Shown: positions 29,089 to 39,473, numbered from the stretch's first letter. The stretch is 64,000 nt of DNA from Terriglobus sp. RCC_193 (GCF_041355105.1 NZ_JBFUPK010000002.1:1246037-1310036), one strand, 5' to 3'. Program-made: numbers and translations. Notes: generated by a model not told the origin, from the letters alone.

Positions 29089-29712
29089 ATGAGCCATAAA
29101 ACCAAATTCAAGATTCAACGCGCCTTAGGCATCGAGCTACCCGGTCTTGGGAAGCCTGGCGCTCTGGAAAAACGGAACTATCCCCCCGGACAACACGGGG
29201 CCAGCCGCAGGGGCAAGCCGTCGGAATTTGCCGTTCAGCTTCGTGAGAAGCAGAAGGTCATGTTCCACTATGGCCTGCGCGAAGAGCAGCTTCGCCGCTT
29301 TGTCCGCGAGGCACGCCGAGGCAGCAACTCCGGTAACTGGATTGAACAGTTACTCAGCCTGCTGGAGCGCCGCCTGGACAATGTTGTGTTCCGTCTCGGT
29401 TTTGCGCGCAGTATTGCGGCTGCCCGCCAACTGGTGTCCCACGGCCACGTTCTGTTGAATGGCCGCGCGGTCAACATTGGCAGCGTTGTGGTCCGCGTGG
29501 GCGACTTCGTGCGCCTGACCGAGTACGCCGCGGGAAATATGACAGAGCCGGCGCGCACCAACCCGCGGCTGGATCTGCCCAGTTATCTGCAGTTCGCCAC
29601 GCCGGGCACCAACACGCACGGTCGTGTGCTCAGCATGCCGGGATCGCACCATGTCCCCTTCGAGCTGAACGCCAAGCAGGTGGCCGAATACTACGCGCAG
29701 CGCGGCGTCTAA
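29089..29712 (+). CDS. rpsD: 30S ribosomal protein S4 (short N-terminal form)
   Basis: 207 residues. S4 landmarks are clear: RNYPPGQHGASRRGK, VQLREKQKVMFHYG, the S4 RNA-binding domain RLDNVVFRLGFARSIAAARQLVSHGH and the end FELNAKQVAEYYAQRGV. The N-terminus MSHKTKFKIQRALGIEL lacks the common MARYTGP start and has no zinc cysteines, so it is a C-minus type and may be a second copy; most bacteria encode rpsD by rpsK/rpoA. Start ATG 29089 has GGAAGGAG 10 bases upstream. Leader of 154 bases with inverted repeats. Confidence 0.92.
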   Translation: MSHKTKFKIQRALGIELPGLGKPGALEKRNYPPGQHGASRRGKPSEFAVQLREKQKVMFHYGLREEQLRRFVREARRGSNSGNWIEQLLSLLERRLDNVVFRLGFARSIAAARQLVSHGHVLLNGRAVNIGSVVVRVGDFVRLTEYAAGNMTEPARTNPRLDLPSYLQFATPGTNTHGRVLSMPGSHHVPFELNAKQVAEYYAQRGV

Positions 29713-29764
29713 ACCGTTCCCCCTCAACCTTTCACAACCGCAGCAGAACAGGAGAACCATCGCC

Positions 29765-29989
29765 ATGTGCATTCCCGTACGCAATCATCTCCTTGCCGAA
29801 CGCGAAGGCCTCGGCGGTGTCTCCCTCTGCGGCTGTGGCACGCTTCACCTCTCCGTAGGCGGAGTTACCCTCCGCCTCGCGCCGGAAGCATTCCATGCCA
29901 TGCTCACCATGTGCCAGGACGCTGCACAGCAGCTCCTACTGGAAGGCGGCTTTCCACCGCTCCCAGCTTCCGCCCGCGTCCTCCACTAG
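29765..29989 (+). CDS. Small conserved-looking Cys protein
   Basis: 74 residues with GGAGA upstream. The core CGCGTLHLSVGGVTLRLAPEAF suggests a short beta hairpin followed by an amphipathic helix (HAMLTMCQDAAQQLLLE); a second Cys pair is possible at Cys22/Cys24. Similar small CGCGxxH proteins occur in many bacteria without assigned function, from memory only. Follows rpsD by 52 bases and is followed by a terminator hairpin. Confidence 0.65.
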   Translation: MCIPVRNHLLAEREGLGGVSLCGCGTLHLSVGGVTLRLAPEAFHAMLTMCQDAAQQLLLEGGFPPLPASARVLH

Positions 29990-30002
29990 CCGCATTCCCG
30001 CC

Positions 30003-30030
30003 GGGGCCTCTTGCTTAGGTAAGAAGCCCC
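30003..30030. terminator. Hairpin terminator
   Basis: GGGGC-C-TCTT pairs with AAGA-A-GCCCC (one mismatch), then CCTTTTCTTCTC on the + side. It lies between convergent genes. Confidence 0.55.
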
Positions 30031-30062
30031 GTCCCGCCTTTTCTTCTCAATAACCGAATCGG

Positions 30063-31469
30063 CTACGGAACCAGCTCAAACTGGCGAAGCTGCATCTTTG
30101 CGCCGGAAAGATTGCGTTGCGTGGCAAGGTGGAACTTCACCACCACCTCGTTGAAGGCCATGTCGCTTGCGTTCTTCATAGAGAAGCGCAGGTCTTCGCG
30201 AACCGCCGGGCGATAGATCGAAATGGGGCTCTGCAGACTGGAGACTACAGGTACGCGGCCCAGTGAGCGTTCCAATGTGTGACCGTTTGCCAGCCGGTTG
30301 CGCAGAATCAATTCCACATCCACACGCCCCAGGCGCGTATCCGCGTTCGTCAGCGCCACGTGCATTGCGGAACAGCAGGCTGCGTCTACGCGGTTCACCA
30401 GTGGTTGCACTGCCTCCATCGTCAGTGGCGATTGGTCTGCGGAATGTACGTTGGCTTTGATCGGATCCCCGCGCTGCGTGCGTATGCCGGTAGCACCCGA
30501 AACAGGGCGAACTTCAAAGTAGTGATACGCGCCATCAAACGCGATCACCAAAGGCTGCGTGGGACGCATGGTTTGTGACATCGCCGCGATGGTCTTCGGT
30601 GTGATGTTTACCAGTTTCTGCTTCGGCATCGGCGGCGCCAGCAGCACGATACCGCGATAGCCACGGAAGATGCTTTGTATACGCGGCGGCTGAATGGTTT
30701 GCCGTACGCCTGCCAACACCACGGAGCTGACCCTGGAAGAGCCAAGCCCCATCCGCAGAAACGGCGTCAGCGCAAGACACGTCAGCAGGAAGCAGGGAAG
30801 CACAGCGGCGCGTCGTCCACGCGTTCCAATGTGTCCTGTAACGCCAACATTTGCAGGTGCGCGCGTGGTGAAGAACCACACCGTTGCGGCTGTCAGCACA
30901 ATCATCAGCGAAATCGCAGTGGTATCTCGTCCGCCTGCAACCGCTGCGATCGTTCCCAGGATCAGGGCGGCAAGCAGCATGGCTTCACGCGCCGGTGGTG
31001 TGCGTCGAAGTTTTCGCAGCGAATCAAACAGCTCACGCACGGGCAGCGACGGCATGTCGTCCTGTTCCCATGCAGATGCTGCTAAATGCTGGCGACGGAA
31101 GAAGTGTGTCAGAATCGCGGCGATGGGCAAGGGAGCCAGCATTAGCCACACAGCGTGTTCATTCCATACCAGCGTCAACAGCGGCAGCCAGATGGCCGCG
31201 CTCCATGCATACGCTCGCAGCGACGCTGTCGGTCCGCCAAGTTCTTCACGAAAGACACGGCAGATGCCCCAGATCATGCACAGAGCGCATCCTGCCGCCA
31301 GCGCCATGAGCCATGCCGAACGCGAGAACAGCCGCGGCCACGTAAGCGAATGCGCTGCAGGCACGGACACGAATGCCACCACCAGCCACGCGGAAAGGAA
31401 CCCCACCACCATGGGCAATACCCAGCTCCGCCAGTGTTGCTGCGTCTTTGCGTTGTTCATGTTCCGCAT
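30063..31469 (-). CDS. Polytopic membrane protein, function unknown
   Basis: About 468 residues. Roughly seven hydrophobic segments occupy residues 5-245 (e.g. WVLPMVVGFLSAWLVVAFVS and AILGTIAAVAG-like stretches), and the C-terminal ~220 residues form an exported beta-rich domain that begins after RGYRGIVLLAPPMPKQK and ends LRQFELVP. No enzyme motif seen. Start chosen at ATG 31469 with AGG just upstream; 31484 or 31460 are alternatives. Divergent from the ECF sigma gene, 100 bases away, so it might belong to its regulon. Confidence 0.65.
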   Translation of the reverse strand: MRNMNNAKTQQHWRSWVLPMVVGFLSAWLVVAFVSVPAAHSLTWPRLFSRSAWLMALAAGCALCMIWGICRVFREELGGPTASLRAYAWSAAIWLPLLTLVWNEHAVWLMLAPLPIAAILTHFFRRQHLAASAWEQDDMPSLPVRELFDSLRKLRRTPPAREAMLLAALILGTIAAVAGGRDTTAISLMIVLTAATVWFFTTRAPANVGVTGHIGTRGRRAAVLPCFLLTCLALTPFLRMGLGSSRVSSVVLAGVRQTIQPPRIQSIFRGYRGIVLLAPPMPKQKLVNITPKTIAAMSQTMRPTQPLVIAFDGAYHYFEVRPVSGATGIRTQRGDPIKANVHSADQSPLTMEAVQPLVNRVDAACCSAMHVALTNADTRLGRVDVELILRNRLANGHTLERSLGRVPVVSSLQSPISIYRPAVREDLRFSMKNASDMAFNEVVVKFHLATQRNLSGAKMQLRQFELVP

Positions 31470-31554
31470 TCTGCCTGAATGCATTGACGGCTTGCACCAG
31501 CAAAATCCTGCCTAAACGAAAAAATATCGAGCGCACAGTGAGCTTCCCCGTCTG

Positions 31555-31560
31555 TACCGT
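31555..31560 (+). promoter_or_regulatory. Putative -10 element of the sigma factor gene
   Basis: TACCGT ends nine bases before ATG 31570. ECF genes are often autoregulated by their own promoters, so a sigma-70 reading is uncertain here. Confidence 0.3.
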
Positions 31561-31569
31561 TAGAGAGCC

Positions 31570-32157
31570 ATGATGATCTCCGCGGAAGGGTGCCGTTTGA
31601 CCTTGGCAGTTACGGACAGTACACAGCAGACCACGCACATCGCTGCGGCGGATGCGATTGCTGCCCTGGTGCCGCGGTATGGCACGCTGCTATTCCGGGT
31701 GGCACATGCCGCATTGCGCAATCGCGCGGAAGCGGAAGACGTGGTGCAGGAAACCTTTGTGCGGGTGTTGCAGCATCATCACACGCTGCAGGAAGTACGC
31801 GACATGCGCGTGTGGCTGGTGCGCATTGCATGGAACCTGGCACTGGACCGCCGACGCCGCATTCGGCCATCGCAGATGGATGATGCTTTTGCCGAAGCGC
31901 TCGCATCCGCCACAGTGCCTGCGGATAAAGCGCTCGCACAGTCCATGCATCTGCGCGTTGTGCTGGATGAGATGGAACGATTGCCCAAGGCAGAGCGCCA
32001 TGTACTGCTGCTCAACGCAATCGACGAGATGGGAACCGCGGAGATAGCGGATGTCTTGCAGAAATCGGAATCTGCAGTGCGGGCGCTGCTCTTTCGTGCA
32101 CGCACACGCCTTCGTGCACGCGTGGAACACCGAGATCAGAAAAGGAGGAACGCATGA
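31570..32157 (+). CDS. ECF-type RNA polymerase sigma factor
   Basis: 195 residues with regions 2 and 4 of sigma-70. Region 2 is visible as LRNRAEAEDVVQETFVRVLQ and RVWLVRIAWNLALDRRRR; region 4 as LPKAERHVLLLNAIDEMG...IADVLQKSESAVRALLFRARTRLR (helix-turn-helix). It directs transcription of an envelope or stress regulon, unknown here. It overlaps the next gene by four bases (ATGA), the usual arrangement with an anti-sigma factor. An alternative ATG lies one codon later. Confidence 0.9.
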   Translation: MMISAEGCRLTLAVTDSTQQTTHIAAADAIAALVPRYGTLLFRVAHAALRNRAEAEDVVQETFVRVLQHHHTLQEVRDMRVWLVRIAWNLALDRRRRIRPSQMDDAFAEALASATVPADKALAQSMHLRVVLDEMERLPKAERHVLLLNAIDEMGTAEIADVLQKSESAVRALLFRARTRLRARVEHRDQKRRNA

Positions 32158-32885
32158 AGCCTGATGAATCCATAGACGTTGTACTCAACGCGCTTCGCAC
32201 CAGCGATCCACCGCAGGGTTATGAGACGCGCATGCAAGAGGCTTTGCGTGCCGCATCGCAGGAGCCACAGCGAAGCTTCTTTTTCATCAACCGCCATCGT
32301 GAGCAAAACCTCTCTCTCCGCATCCGTCATCCTGAGCGAAGCGCAGCGAAGCCGAAGGACCTGCTTTCTTTTCCCTTCACGAAGATGCATTGGGTAACCA
32401 CAGGCGCGGTTGCTTGCGCTGTGATTGCGATCATTGCTCTTGCTGTGCGCGTTCCACGAAACGTTCATCCTGCAAAGGCCCAAGGCATGCGGACGGTCGC
32501 ACACGAAGAGGCATTGTCACTTCAACCATCAAGCCCACTTCACGCAACGAAAGCATCTGAGCCGCACCTCGCACGTCACACTGCAAAGCCGGCAGAACAG
32601 AGCAGTATGCCCTCACGGCCAACGCATGAACAAGTGGCCGTGTTGACGCACGAATACATTCCTGAACCGCCTCTTCCACTCACCGAACAGGAGCGCCTGG
32701 TGATTCGCATGATGCATCGTGACAACTCACCGCAACTTGCCGAATACACACCCGACGCACGTGCACGCCATCTGCACGAAGACGCGCAGGCTTACAACGA
32801 TTACTTCGCCGCACAGCCTCTCGATGGACAACCCATCTACGTGCAGCCCATCTATCACCAGAAAATTTCCGGAGGAGTCCAATGA
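32154..32885 (+). CDS. Anti-sigma-like membrane protein carrying an in-frame repeat
   Basis: 243 residues, no zinc-binding ZAS motif. Residues 1-45 are a short cytoplasmic helical part (MKPDESIDVVLNALRTSDPP...), a single transmembrane helix lies at about 79-97 (HWVTTGAVACAVIAIIALAV), and the rest is a Pro/Gln-rich periplasmic part. Residues ~58-72 (HPERSAAKPKDLLSF) are encoded by a dispersed genomic repeat (see 32324-32367), inserted between cytoplasmic part and anchor. Position after the sigma gene suggests regulation of it. It overlaps the third gene by four bases. Confidence 0.7.
   Translation: MKPDESIDVVLNALRTSDPPQGYETRMQEALRAASQEPQRSFFFINRHREQNLSLRIRHPERSAAKPKDLLSFPFTKMHWVTTGAVACAVIAIIALAVRVPRNVHPAKAQGMRTVAHEEALSLQPSSPLHATKASEPHLARHTAKPAEQSSMPSRPTHEQVAVLTHEYIPEPPLPLTEQERLVIRMMHRDNSPQLAEYTPDARARHLHEDAQAYNDYFAAQPLDGQPIYVQPIYHQKISGGVQ
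32324..32367 (+). repeat. Dispersed repeat read in frame (TCATCC type)
   Basis: CGTCATCCTGAGCGAAGCG...GAAGGACCTGCTTT; the same sequence recurs between genes at 63606-63650 and, in a related form, inside glmS at 48181-48221. Here it lies within an open frame with no stop. Confidence 0.75.
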
Positions 32886-33586
32886 AGTTCGCAGTCCTTG
32901 TCCTGGCCATTGCAATGCCCGCGGCCATCGCACAATCCAACACACAACAGAGCTACGCCATCCACAACTATCAACTCCACTACGCTACATCGCAGTCGGA
33001 ACAGAACGAGATACTCACGGCCATCCGCAACATCGGTGCGCAGGGCATGAGAATTTTTCTGGTCCCCAGCCAGAGCCAGATCGTAGTCAGTGGATCGCCG
33101 GAACAGAACGAACAGGTAAGCCAACTGCTCCGCATGCTTGACGTTCCCGCGCCGCTCTATCGCCTCACCTATATCTTCACGGAAACTGAGAACGGCAAGC
33201 GCATTGGCATCCAGCAGTACAGCATGGTGCTCGCACCCGCACAACGCATGCAATTGAAAGAGGGCGACCGTGTTCCCGTGATGACGGGAACGGTTGGCAC
33301 TGACCCCATCGCGAAGCAAACCAGCTATGTGGATGTGGGTTTTAGCTTCGAAGCAACCGTCACTGCTTACGGTTCGGAAGGCGTTCGCCTGCAAACCAAA
33401 GTAGAGCGTTCTGCGATTGCACAGGAAAAAACAAGTGTGCTGGCAGCAGATCCACTTATCCGTCAAAGTATGATCAATGGCGTAGTGAATCTGACATTGA
33501 ACAAGCCGCAACATCTCGGGAACATCGATGTCATCGGCAGCACGCGTCAGCTTCAGATCGACGGGCTTGTCGAAGTTGTGAAGTAG
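32882..33586 (+). CDS. Secreted secretin-N-domain-like protein
   Basis: 234 residues with a signal peptide (MKFAVLVLAIAMPAAIAQS). Residues ~25-85 (YAIHNYQLHYATSQSEQNEIL...IVVSGSPEQNEQVSQLLRMLD) resemble the N0/N1 modules of secretins, with the typical YxLxYA and final LLRMLD pattern; the second half is beta-rich. There is no secretin pore domain. Third gene of the sigma/anti-sigma operon (ATGA overlap), so it may be a sensor or a target at the envelope. Confidence 0.75.
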   Translation: MKFAVLVLAIAMPAAIAQSNTQQSYAIHNYQLHYATSQSEQNEILTAIRNIGAQGMRIFLVPSQSQIVVSGSPEQNEQVSQLLRMLDVPAPLYRLTYIFTETENGKRIGIQQYSMVLAPAQRMQLKEGDRVPVMTGTVGTDPIAKQTSYVDVGFSFEATVTAYGSEGVRLQTKVERSAIAQEKTSVLAADPLIRQSMINGVVNLTLNKPQHLGNIDVIGSTRQLQIDGLVEVVK

Positions 33587-34047
33587 CCCATCGCCTCAAG
33601 CTTTCGGATGTCCCGCTGCACCAGCAGCAGCGGGATACATCCAAACACACCGAAGGAACAATCGATCAGCCGCCATCCAAAGGGAATGCCACGCACGGCG
33701 CCAGCAATCATTGCCAAAGGGATGACACCTGCACACGCGATCAATCCGAATGTGACGAACCACTTGTTACGCACCGGATCAATCCATGGCCCGATGAAGG
33801 CCACGGCAATTACAAGATGCCCAAATGCGAGCCAGTCCGTGCCATACGCAAGAAATGGATAGCTCGTGTTTGTCGCGTGCAACGCTGCAGAAACATACTC
33901 AACCCAAGGCAGCAAATGTGTTGCTTGTGCCACGGGGAAGAACAGCGATCCATGCAGTATGCGAACAAGCCAGAGCAATTCTGTCTCAAGCGGAAATGCC
34001 GTGACGCCACTTAGCACCAATCCAACAATAAACACTGTAAGCCACAC
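33553..34047 (-). CDS. Four-helix membrane protein
   Basis: 164 residues, four hydrophobic helices (e.g. WLTVFIVGLVLSGVTAF, HLVIAVAFIGPWI, FGLIACAGVIPLAMIAGAVRG). Its end overlaps the end of the preceding gene by 34 bases. Start is GTG 34047; a CTG a few codons upstream is possible. No family name recognised. Confidence 0.6.
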   Translation of the reverse strand: MWLTVFIVGLVLSGVTAFPLETELLWLVRILHGSLFFPVAQATHLLPWVEYVSAALHATNTSYPFLAYGTDWLAFGHLVIAVAFIGPWIDPVRNKWFVTFGLIACAGVIPLAMIAGAVRGIPFGWRLIDCSFGVFGCIPLLLVQRDIRKLEAMGYFTTSTSPSI

Positions 34048-34136
34048 GCGAATTCGTTTCAGCAGATGTTCTTTTATGAGAGTCGTAACTAGCTTAGCTG
34101 TCCTTACACTGCTACGGAAGCCCTACATGACAGCGA

Positions 34137-35543
34137 TCACAATTCACCCACACGCAGTGCCGGATTTTCCGTTTCTCCTGGTGACTTCACCTTCCCAAAC
34201 CAATCCATGCTCCGTGTAAAGTACATCGCTGCGGCTACGGTCAGGAAGCTGCCAATCGCGCCCACCATCAGTGCATTGTCTTCAAGCCGCAGTAATAGAT
34301 AGATCATGGAATACAGCACTCCAAATACACCTAGCGCACGTATCGCCTGTACTCGCGATGCGAAGATCAATCCCGCGTTTGTCGCCAGCAGCAACACGGT
34401 AGCGCCACCGCCTAGTGCAAAGCCCCCGCTGAAACCGATGTGTTCTGCGAATGAAAGCAACAGTAAATAGAAAATTAGCTGTGCCACGCCCACCAGCACA
34501 TACTGCGCCACATGTACGCGTCTCCCAGTCGTTGCTTCAAACACAAAGTAGGAAAGAAAAATGACGCCGAGAAAGAGTGGTGCATATTTCAGCGCGCGGG
34601 TCACGGACTGATAGGGATCGGCCACCTCCACTAACGAAACCCCCATCGTGGTGCCGTCCAGGCCGCTAATGTTTCCCGCAATACCTTCCGCAGCCACTCC
34701 GCGCGCAGTGAAGGGAATGTTCCATGTTGCGCGGAATCCCTGTGGTGTTACTTCGCGCGATATAGGCGCAAACGCGCCATCAAATCCGGGGCTCGGCCAG
34801 TCGCCCATTTGCGTTACGCGTGTTGATCGTCCATACGCAAGCAATGCGATGTGTTGTGCGCCAGACAACTTCATCTTCACCGTTACAGGCGTGACAGCAC
34901 CTCGTTCCATCGCATTGCTGACACTCGTGCCAAACAGTGCAACGGACTTCGCATTCTGTTCTGACGAAAGCGCCATGCGGGGCCAGATGCGCGAAGGCTG
35001 CAGCGTGTGTGCCGCACCATCAAACTCCGCTACGGCATCCGACTGCGCGCCTCGCGCATCACTCATGCCCACGACAATCTCTGCATTTTGCCATGCGACG
35101 CGTGCGTTCTGCGGCAGATTCGAACTTACATGGCTCGTATCAAACGTGGCGTGCATCTCTGCGTCTGCCTGGAATACCGGCACACGAAACAACGAGCGTC
35201 GCCGTTCCTGTGTTTGTGTCTTCACCGTTGCATTGGCATCGGTGGCGGAGAGGAAATACACCTCATGCCGCTCCGGCGTCTTTTCTTCCGCGGGAATGGA
35301 ATACGGGATCAGCAGCGTTGGCCCCAGCAGTGTTTGTGCACCACCCACACTGCTGCTGATTTCCTTTACAACGTCGCCTTTGCGATCCGTTCGTTCCTCC
35401 ACCAGACCATTGATCCATATGGCGAACAGGCTCAGGATAAGTGTGAGCAGTGTCAGGACAAAAAGTTTCATGCCCATCGATACGCTGGTGAAGAAACGGC
35501 CAGCAGTTGCACTGAGAGGTGATACAGGGGACGTGGATGCCAT
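34137..35543 (-). CDS. creD: Inner-membrane protein CreD
   Basis: 468 residues. CreD pattern: an N-terminal helix (FVLTLLTLILSLFAIWI) with GLVEERTDRKGDVVKEIS and GPTLLIPY, a long periplasmic domain, and about five to six helices in the last third (KYAPLFLGVIFLSYFVFE...). In E. coli it is a target of the CreBC two-component system and affects envelope permeability. Start ATG 35543 has AGGAGAGA upstream. Here it lies next to a winged-helix regulator instead of creBC, and a 17-bp operator precedes it. Confidence 0.9.
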   Translation of the reverse strand: MASTSPVSPLSATAGRFFTSVSMGMKLFVLTLLTLILSLFAIWINGLVEERTDRKGDVVKEISSSVGGAQTLLGPTLLIPYSIPAEEKTPERHEVYFLSATDANATVKTQTQERRRSLFRVPVFQADAEMHATFDTSHVSSNLPQNARVAWQNAEIVVGMSDARGAQSDAVAEFDGAAHTLQPSRIWPRMALSSEQNAKSVALFGTSVSNAMERGAVTPVTVKMKLSGAQHIALLAYGRSTRVTQMGDWPSPGFDGAFAPISREVTPQGFRATWNIPFTARGVAAEGIAGNISGLDGTTMGVSLVEVADPYQSVTRALKYAPLFLGVIFLSYFVFEATTGRRVHVAQYVLVGVAQLIFYLLLLSFAEHIGFSGGFALGGGATVLLLATNAGLIFASRVQAIRALGVFGVLYSMIYLLLRLEDNALMVGAIGSFLTVAAAMYFTRSMDWFGKVKSPGETENPALRVGEL

Positions 35544-35565
35544 ATGAAACTCTCTCCTATAAATT

Positions 35566-35582
35566 ACTTTGCAATACAAAGT
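35566..35582. promoter_or_regulatory. Operator palindrome before creD
   Basis: ACTTTG-CAATA-CAAAGT, 23-39 bases upstream of the creD start. A near-identical copy (15 of 17 bases) lies before the first gene of the cluster at 36593-36609. A shared site in one regulatory cluster strongly suggests binding by the winged-helix protein encoded between them. Confidence 0.6.
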
Positions 35583-35596
35583 TTCTAGTAAAAAAA

Positions 35597-35971
35597 TTAA
35601 GCTTGGGCGGGACGCATGCGTCCGCGAGTATTTGCTTTGGATCCCTCGGCTACTTTTGCTGCATCACGAACCACCTGCTCCAGGGTCTCCAGATATTCCA
35701 GGTAGCGTTTCTTTCCATGTGCGGTAATACGGCACAGTGTTTGCGGGCGATTCTTCTCGTGTCCCTTTTCGATTACCACCATGCCATCCTGCTCCAGGAT
35801 GCTCAGGTGGCGGCTCAGATTGCCATCCGTCAGAGAACACATCGCTTTCAGCGCCACGAAGGTCAGCCCTTTTGGATGCGTCAGCAGCGAGGTCAACACG
35901 CTCAACCGTGCGCGCTCATGAATCAGCCGGTCCAGCCCTTCGTATGCGAATCGTCCTTCCTGTTCAGGCAT
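35597..35971 (-). CDS. Winged-helix transcriptional regulator
   Basis: 124 residues. The winged-helix DNA-binding domain is seen in LTSLLTHPKGLTFVALKAMCSLTDGNLSRHLSILEQDGMV (recognition helix DGNLSRHLSILEQ) and the wing KNRPQTLCRITAHGKKR. This matches the ArsR/MarR-like HTH family found beside creD in acidobacteria and Bacteroidetes. GAGGAGG lies before the second ATG, so 35971 is chosen. The gene overlaps the preceding membrane gene. Likely autorepressor acting on the two palindromes. Confidence 0.85.
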   Translation of the reverse strand: MPEQEGRFAYEGLDRLIHERARLSVLTSLLTHPKGLTFVALKAMCSLTDGNLSRHLSILEQDGMVVIEKGHEKNRPQTLCRITAHGKKRYLEYLETLEQVVRDAAKVAEGSKANTRGRMRPAQA

Positions 35972-36581
35972 CGACATCCTCCTCGGCAGCACCATCAAAG
36001 CGAAGCACTGCTGCAATCATCATCTGTCCCAGTGCGAACGGCACGCCCATCACCCAAGGCGATAGAGCGCGTGTATCGCCTATAGCCATCGCAGCAATGC
36101 CTGTTCCCAGGTAGAGACACGCAGGCGCAAACATCGTTCGCGGCAACGAACGGCAAGAGGAAAATACTCCCAGGCTGAAGATCACCTGCCACAAACCCGG
36201 CAACATCCACACCACATGCGGTACTGCAAACACCATCACCAGTGTTACCAGCAATCCCGCACCCACTGCAGGGATAAACTGCTGCGCTGCCATGCGTATC
36301 ATCTCGTCAGACAAGCCTGAGTGTATGCGGCGGCTGCGCGTATATACCGTTACTGCAGACAGCAACAATGACAATGCCGCGGCGGCAAACCACACTGCCA
36401 GATAACGTACGGGCATATGTGCCGGATCAGGCGCCAGATACGGCTGTACCGTGGCTGCAAGTAACGCAAACAGCGCAGTGCAAGCCATCGCAGCGGGTCC
36501 ATAGCCGCGAAATTCGGTGCGGTCTGCCACCTGCTTTCGTATCGCGTGAATGTCTCCCAGCGCCCGCCGCAGATCCGTCAT
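35964..36581 (-). CDS. Five- to six-helix membrane protein of the creD cluster
   Basis: 205 residues. N-terminal amphipathic part then about five or six hydrophobic segments (MACTALFALLAATVQPYL, YLAVWFAAAALSLLLSAVTV, PAVGAGLLVTLVMVF). No enzyme motif. Overlaps the regulator gene at its 3' end (8 bases), so the two are co-transcribed. Gene has the TACTTT palindrome just upstream. Confidence 0.7.
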   Translation of the reverse strand: MTDLRRALGDIHAIRKQVADRTEFRGYGPAAMACTALFALLAATVQPYLAPDPAHMPVRYLAVWFAAAALSLLLSAVTVYTRSRRIHSGLSDEMIRMAAQQFIPAVGAGLLVTLVMVFAVPHVVWMLPGLWQVIFSLGVFSSCRSLPRTMFAPACLYLGTGIAAMAIGDTRALSPWVMGVPFALGQMMIAAVLRFDGAAEEDVDA

Positions 36582-36592
36582 GGGTGCCCTCT

Positions 36593-36609
36593 ACTTTGCA
36601 ATGTAAAGT
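36593..36609. promoter_or_regulatory. Operator palindrome before the creD-cluster membrane gene
   Basis: ACTTTG-CAATG-TAAAGT, 12-28 bases upstream of the start codon at 36581; pairs with the copy at 35566. Confidence 0.6.
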
Positions 36610-36640
36610 AACGCGATGAAATTCCGCAAGCAAAAAAAGA

Positions 36641-36670
36641 AAACGGCCTCTGCAATGGCAGAGGCCGTTT
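36641..36670 (-). terminator. Terminator of the LVIVD gene
   Basis: A 13-bp perfect stem (AAACGGCCTCTGC) with AATG loop, followed on the minus strand by TCTTTTTTTG. Textbook intrinsic terminator for the gene ending at 36688. Confidence 0.9.
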
Positions 36671-36687
36671 GTTGTGAAGGCGGTGGA

Positions 36688-38687
<2,000 letters not shown>

Positions 38688-38691
<4 letters not shown>

Positions 38692-39323
38692 CGGGTCTCC
38701 TTCAACATGTCCTGCATTATGCGAATCTCCGCCCGCTGCGTGTTGTCCGCATCCGTGGCGAAATTGAATAGATCGGCGTCCTGTCCTGCTCCGGGAGAGG
38801 CAAACAGGTCCTTCACCATCATCAGCGCACCGTTGTGGTGCTGAATCATTCCAGTCAGGAACAGGTGGTCAAACTCAGCTCCGTGCGCCTGTTTCAGCGC
38901 ATCCATCTGCTGCGGTGTCAGCATGCCGGGCATGGGCTTCATTGGCTGGCCGCTCATGTCCATCTCCGGCATACCCGGCATGGCCATGCTCGTTGGCTGC
39001 CCACGCGCAATGAGCCAGCGCTTCATGAAGTTCATTTCATCTGTTTGCGAGGAACGAATCTTCGCGCCCAGCAGTCGAATCTGCGGATCTGTGGTGTGCG
39101 ACGGAATCATCTCCGTCATCTCCACCGCCTGTCCGTGATGCATGATCATGCCCTGCATGAAATTGATGTCATCTTTCGATGGTGCGGGCAGCGTGCCATG
39201 TGTGTCTGCGGGCAACTGCTTCGACGGTTGCCCTGGAGCGCCCGGCTGCACCACACTGGGCCTCTGCTGTGCAGCGCACAACGTTGTGCTGAGTAACAAA
39301 ACGAAAGTAGGGAAGTTCTTCAC
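38688..39323 (-). CDS. DUF305 secreted His/Met-rich protein
   Basis: 211 residues with a signal peptide. Two DUF305 helical units with double-His motifs: MIMHHGQAVEM and MIQHHNGALMM. In between a Met/Pro-rich linker (AMPGMPEMDMSGQPMKPMPGM) resembles copper-binding sequences. By family, a metal (probably copper) binding ferritin-like fold is inferred. First gene of the two-gene operon with the LVIVD protein. Confidence 0.88.
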
Positions 39324-39424
39324 GATTCCGATAAGGACAAACTATCACGCTGCCAATGGCGTCAATCACTTCTTACGAAGCGCAAGTCTCCTTGGTTCCC
39401 GCCAGATTCCGCCGCAAAAACAAA

Positions 39425-39459
39425 GCGCACCAGCATCCCGCAGAAGGGAGCCAGTGCGC
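39425..39459 (-). terminator. Terminator of the SDR gene
   Basis: GCGCAC pairs with GTGCGC around an inner TCCC/GGGA helix; on the minus strand it is followed by TTTGTTTTT. It lies 15 bases after the stop at 39474. Confidence 0.65.
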
Positions 39460-39473
39460 ATGTTTCATTTGAG

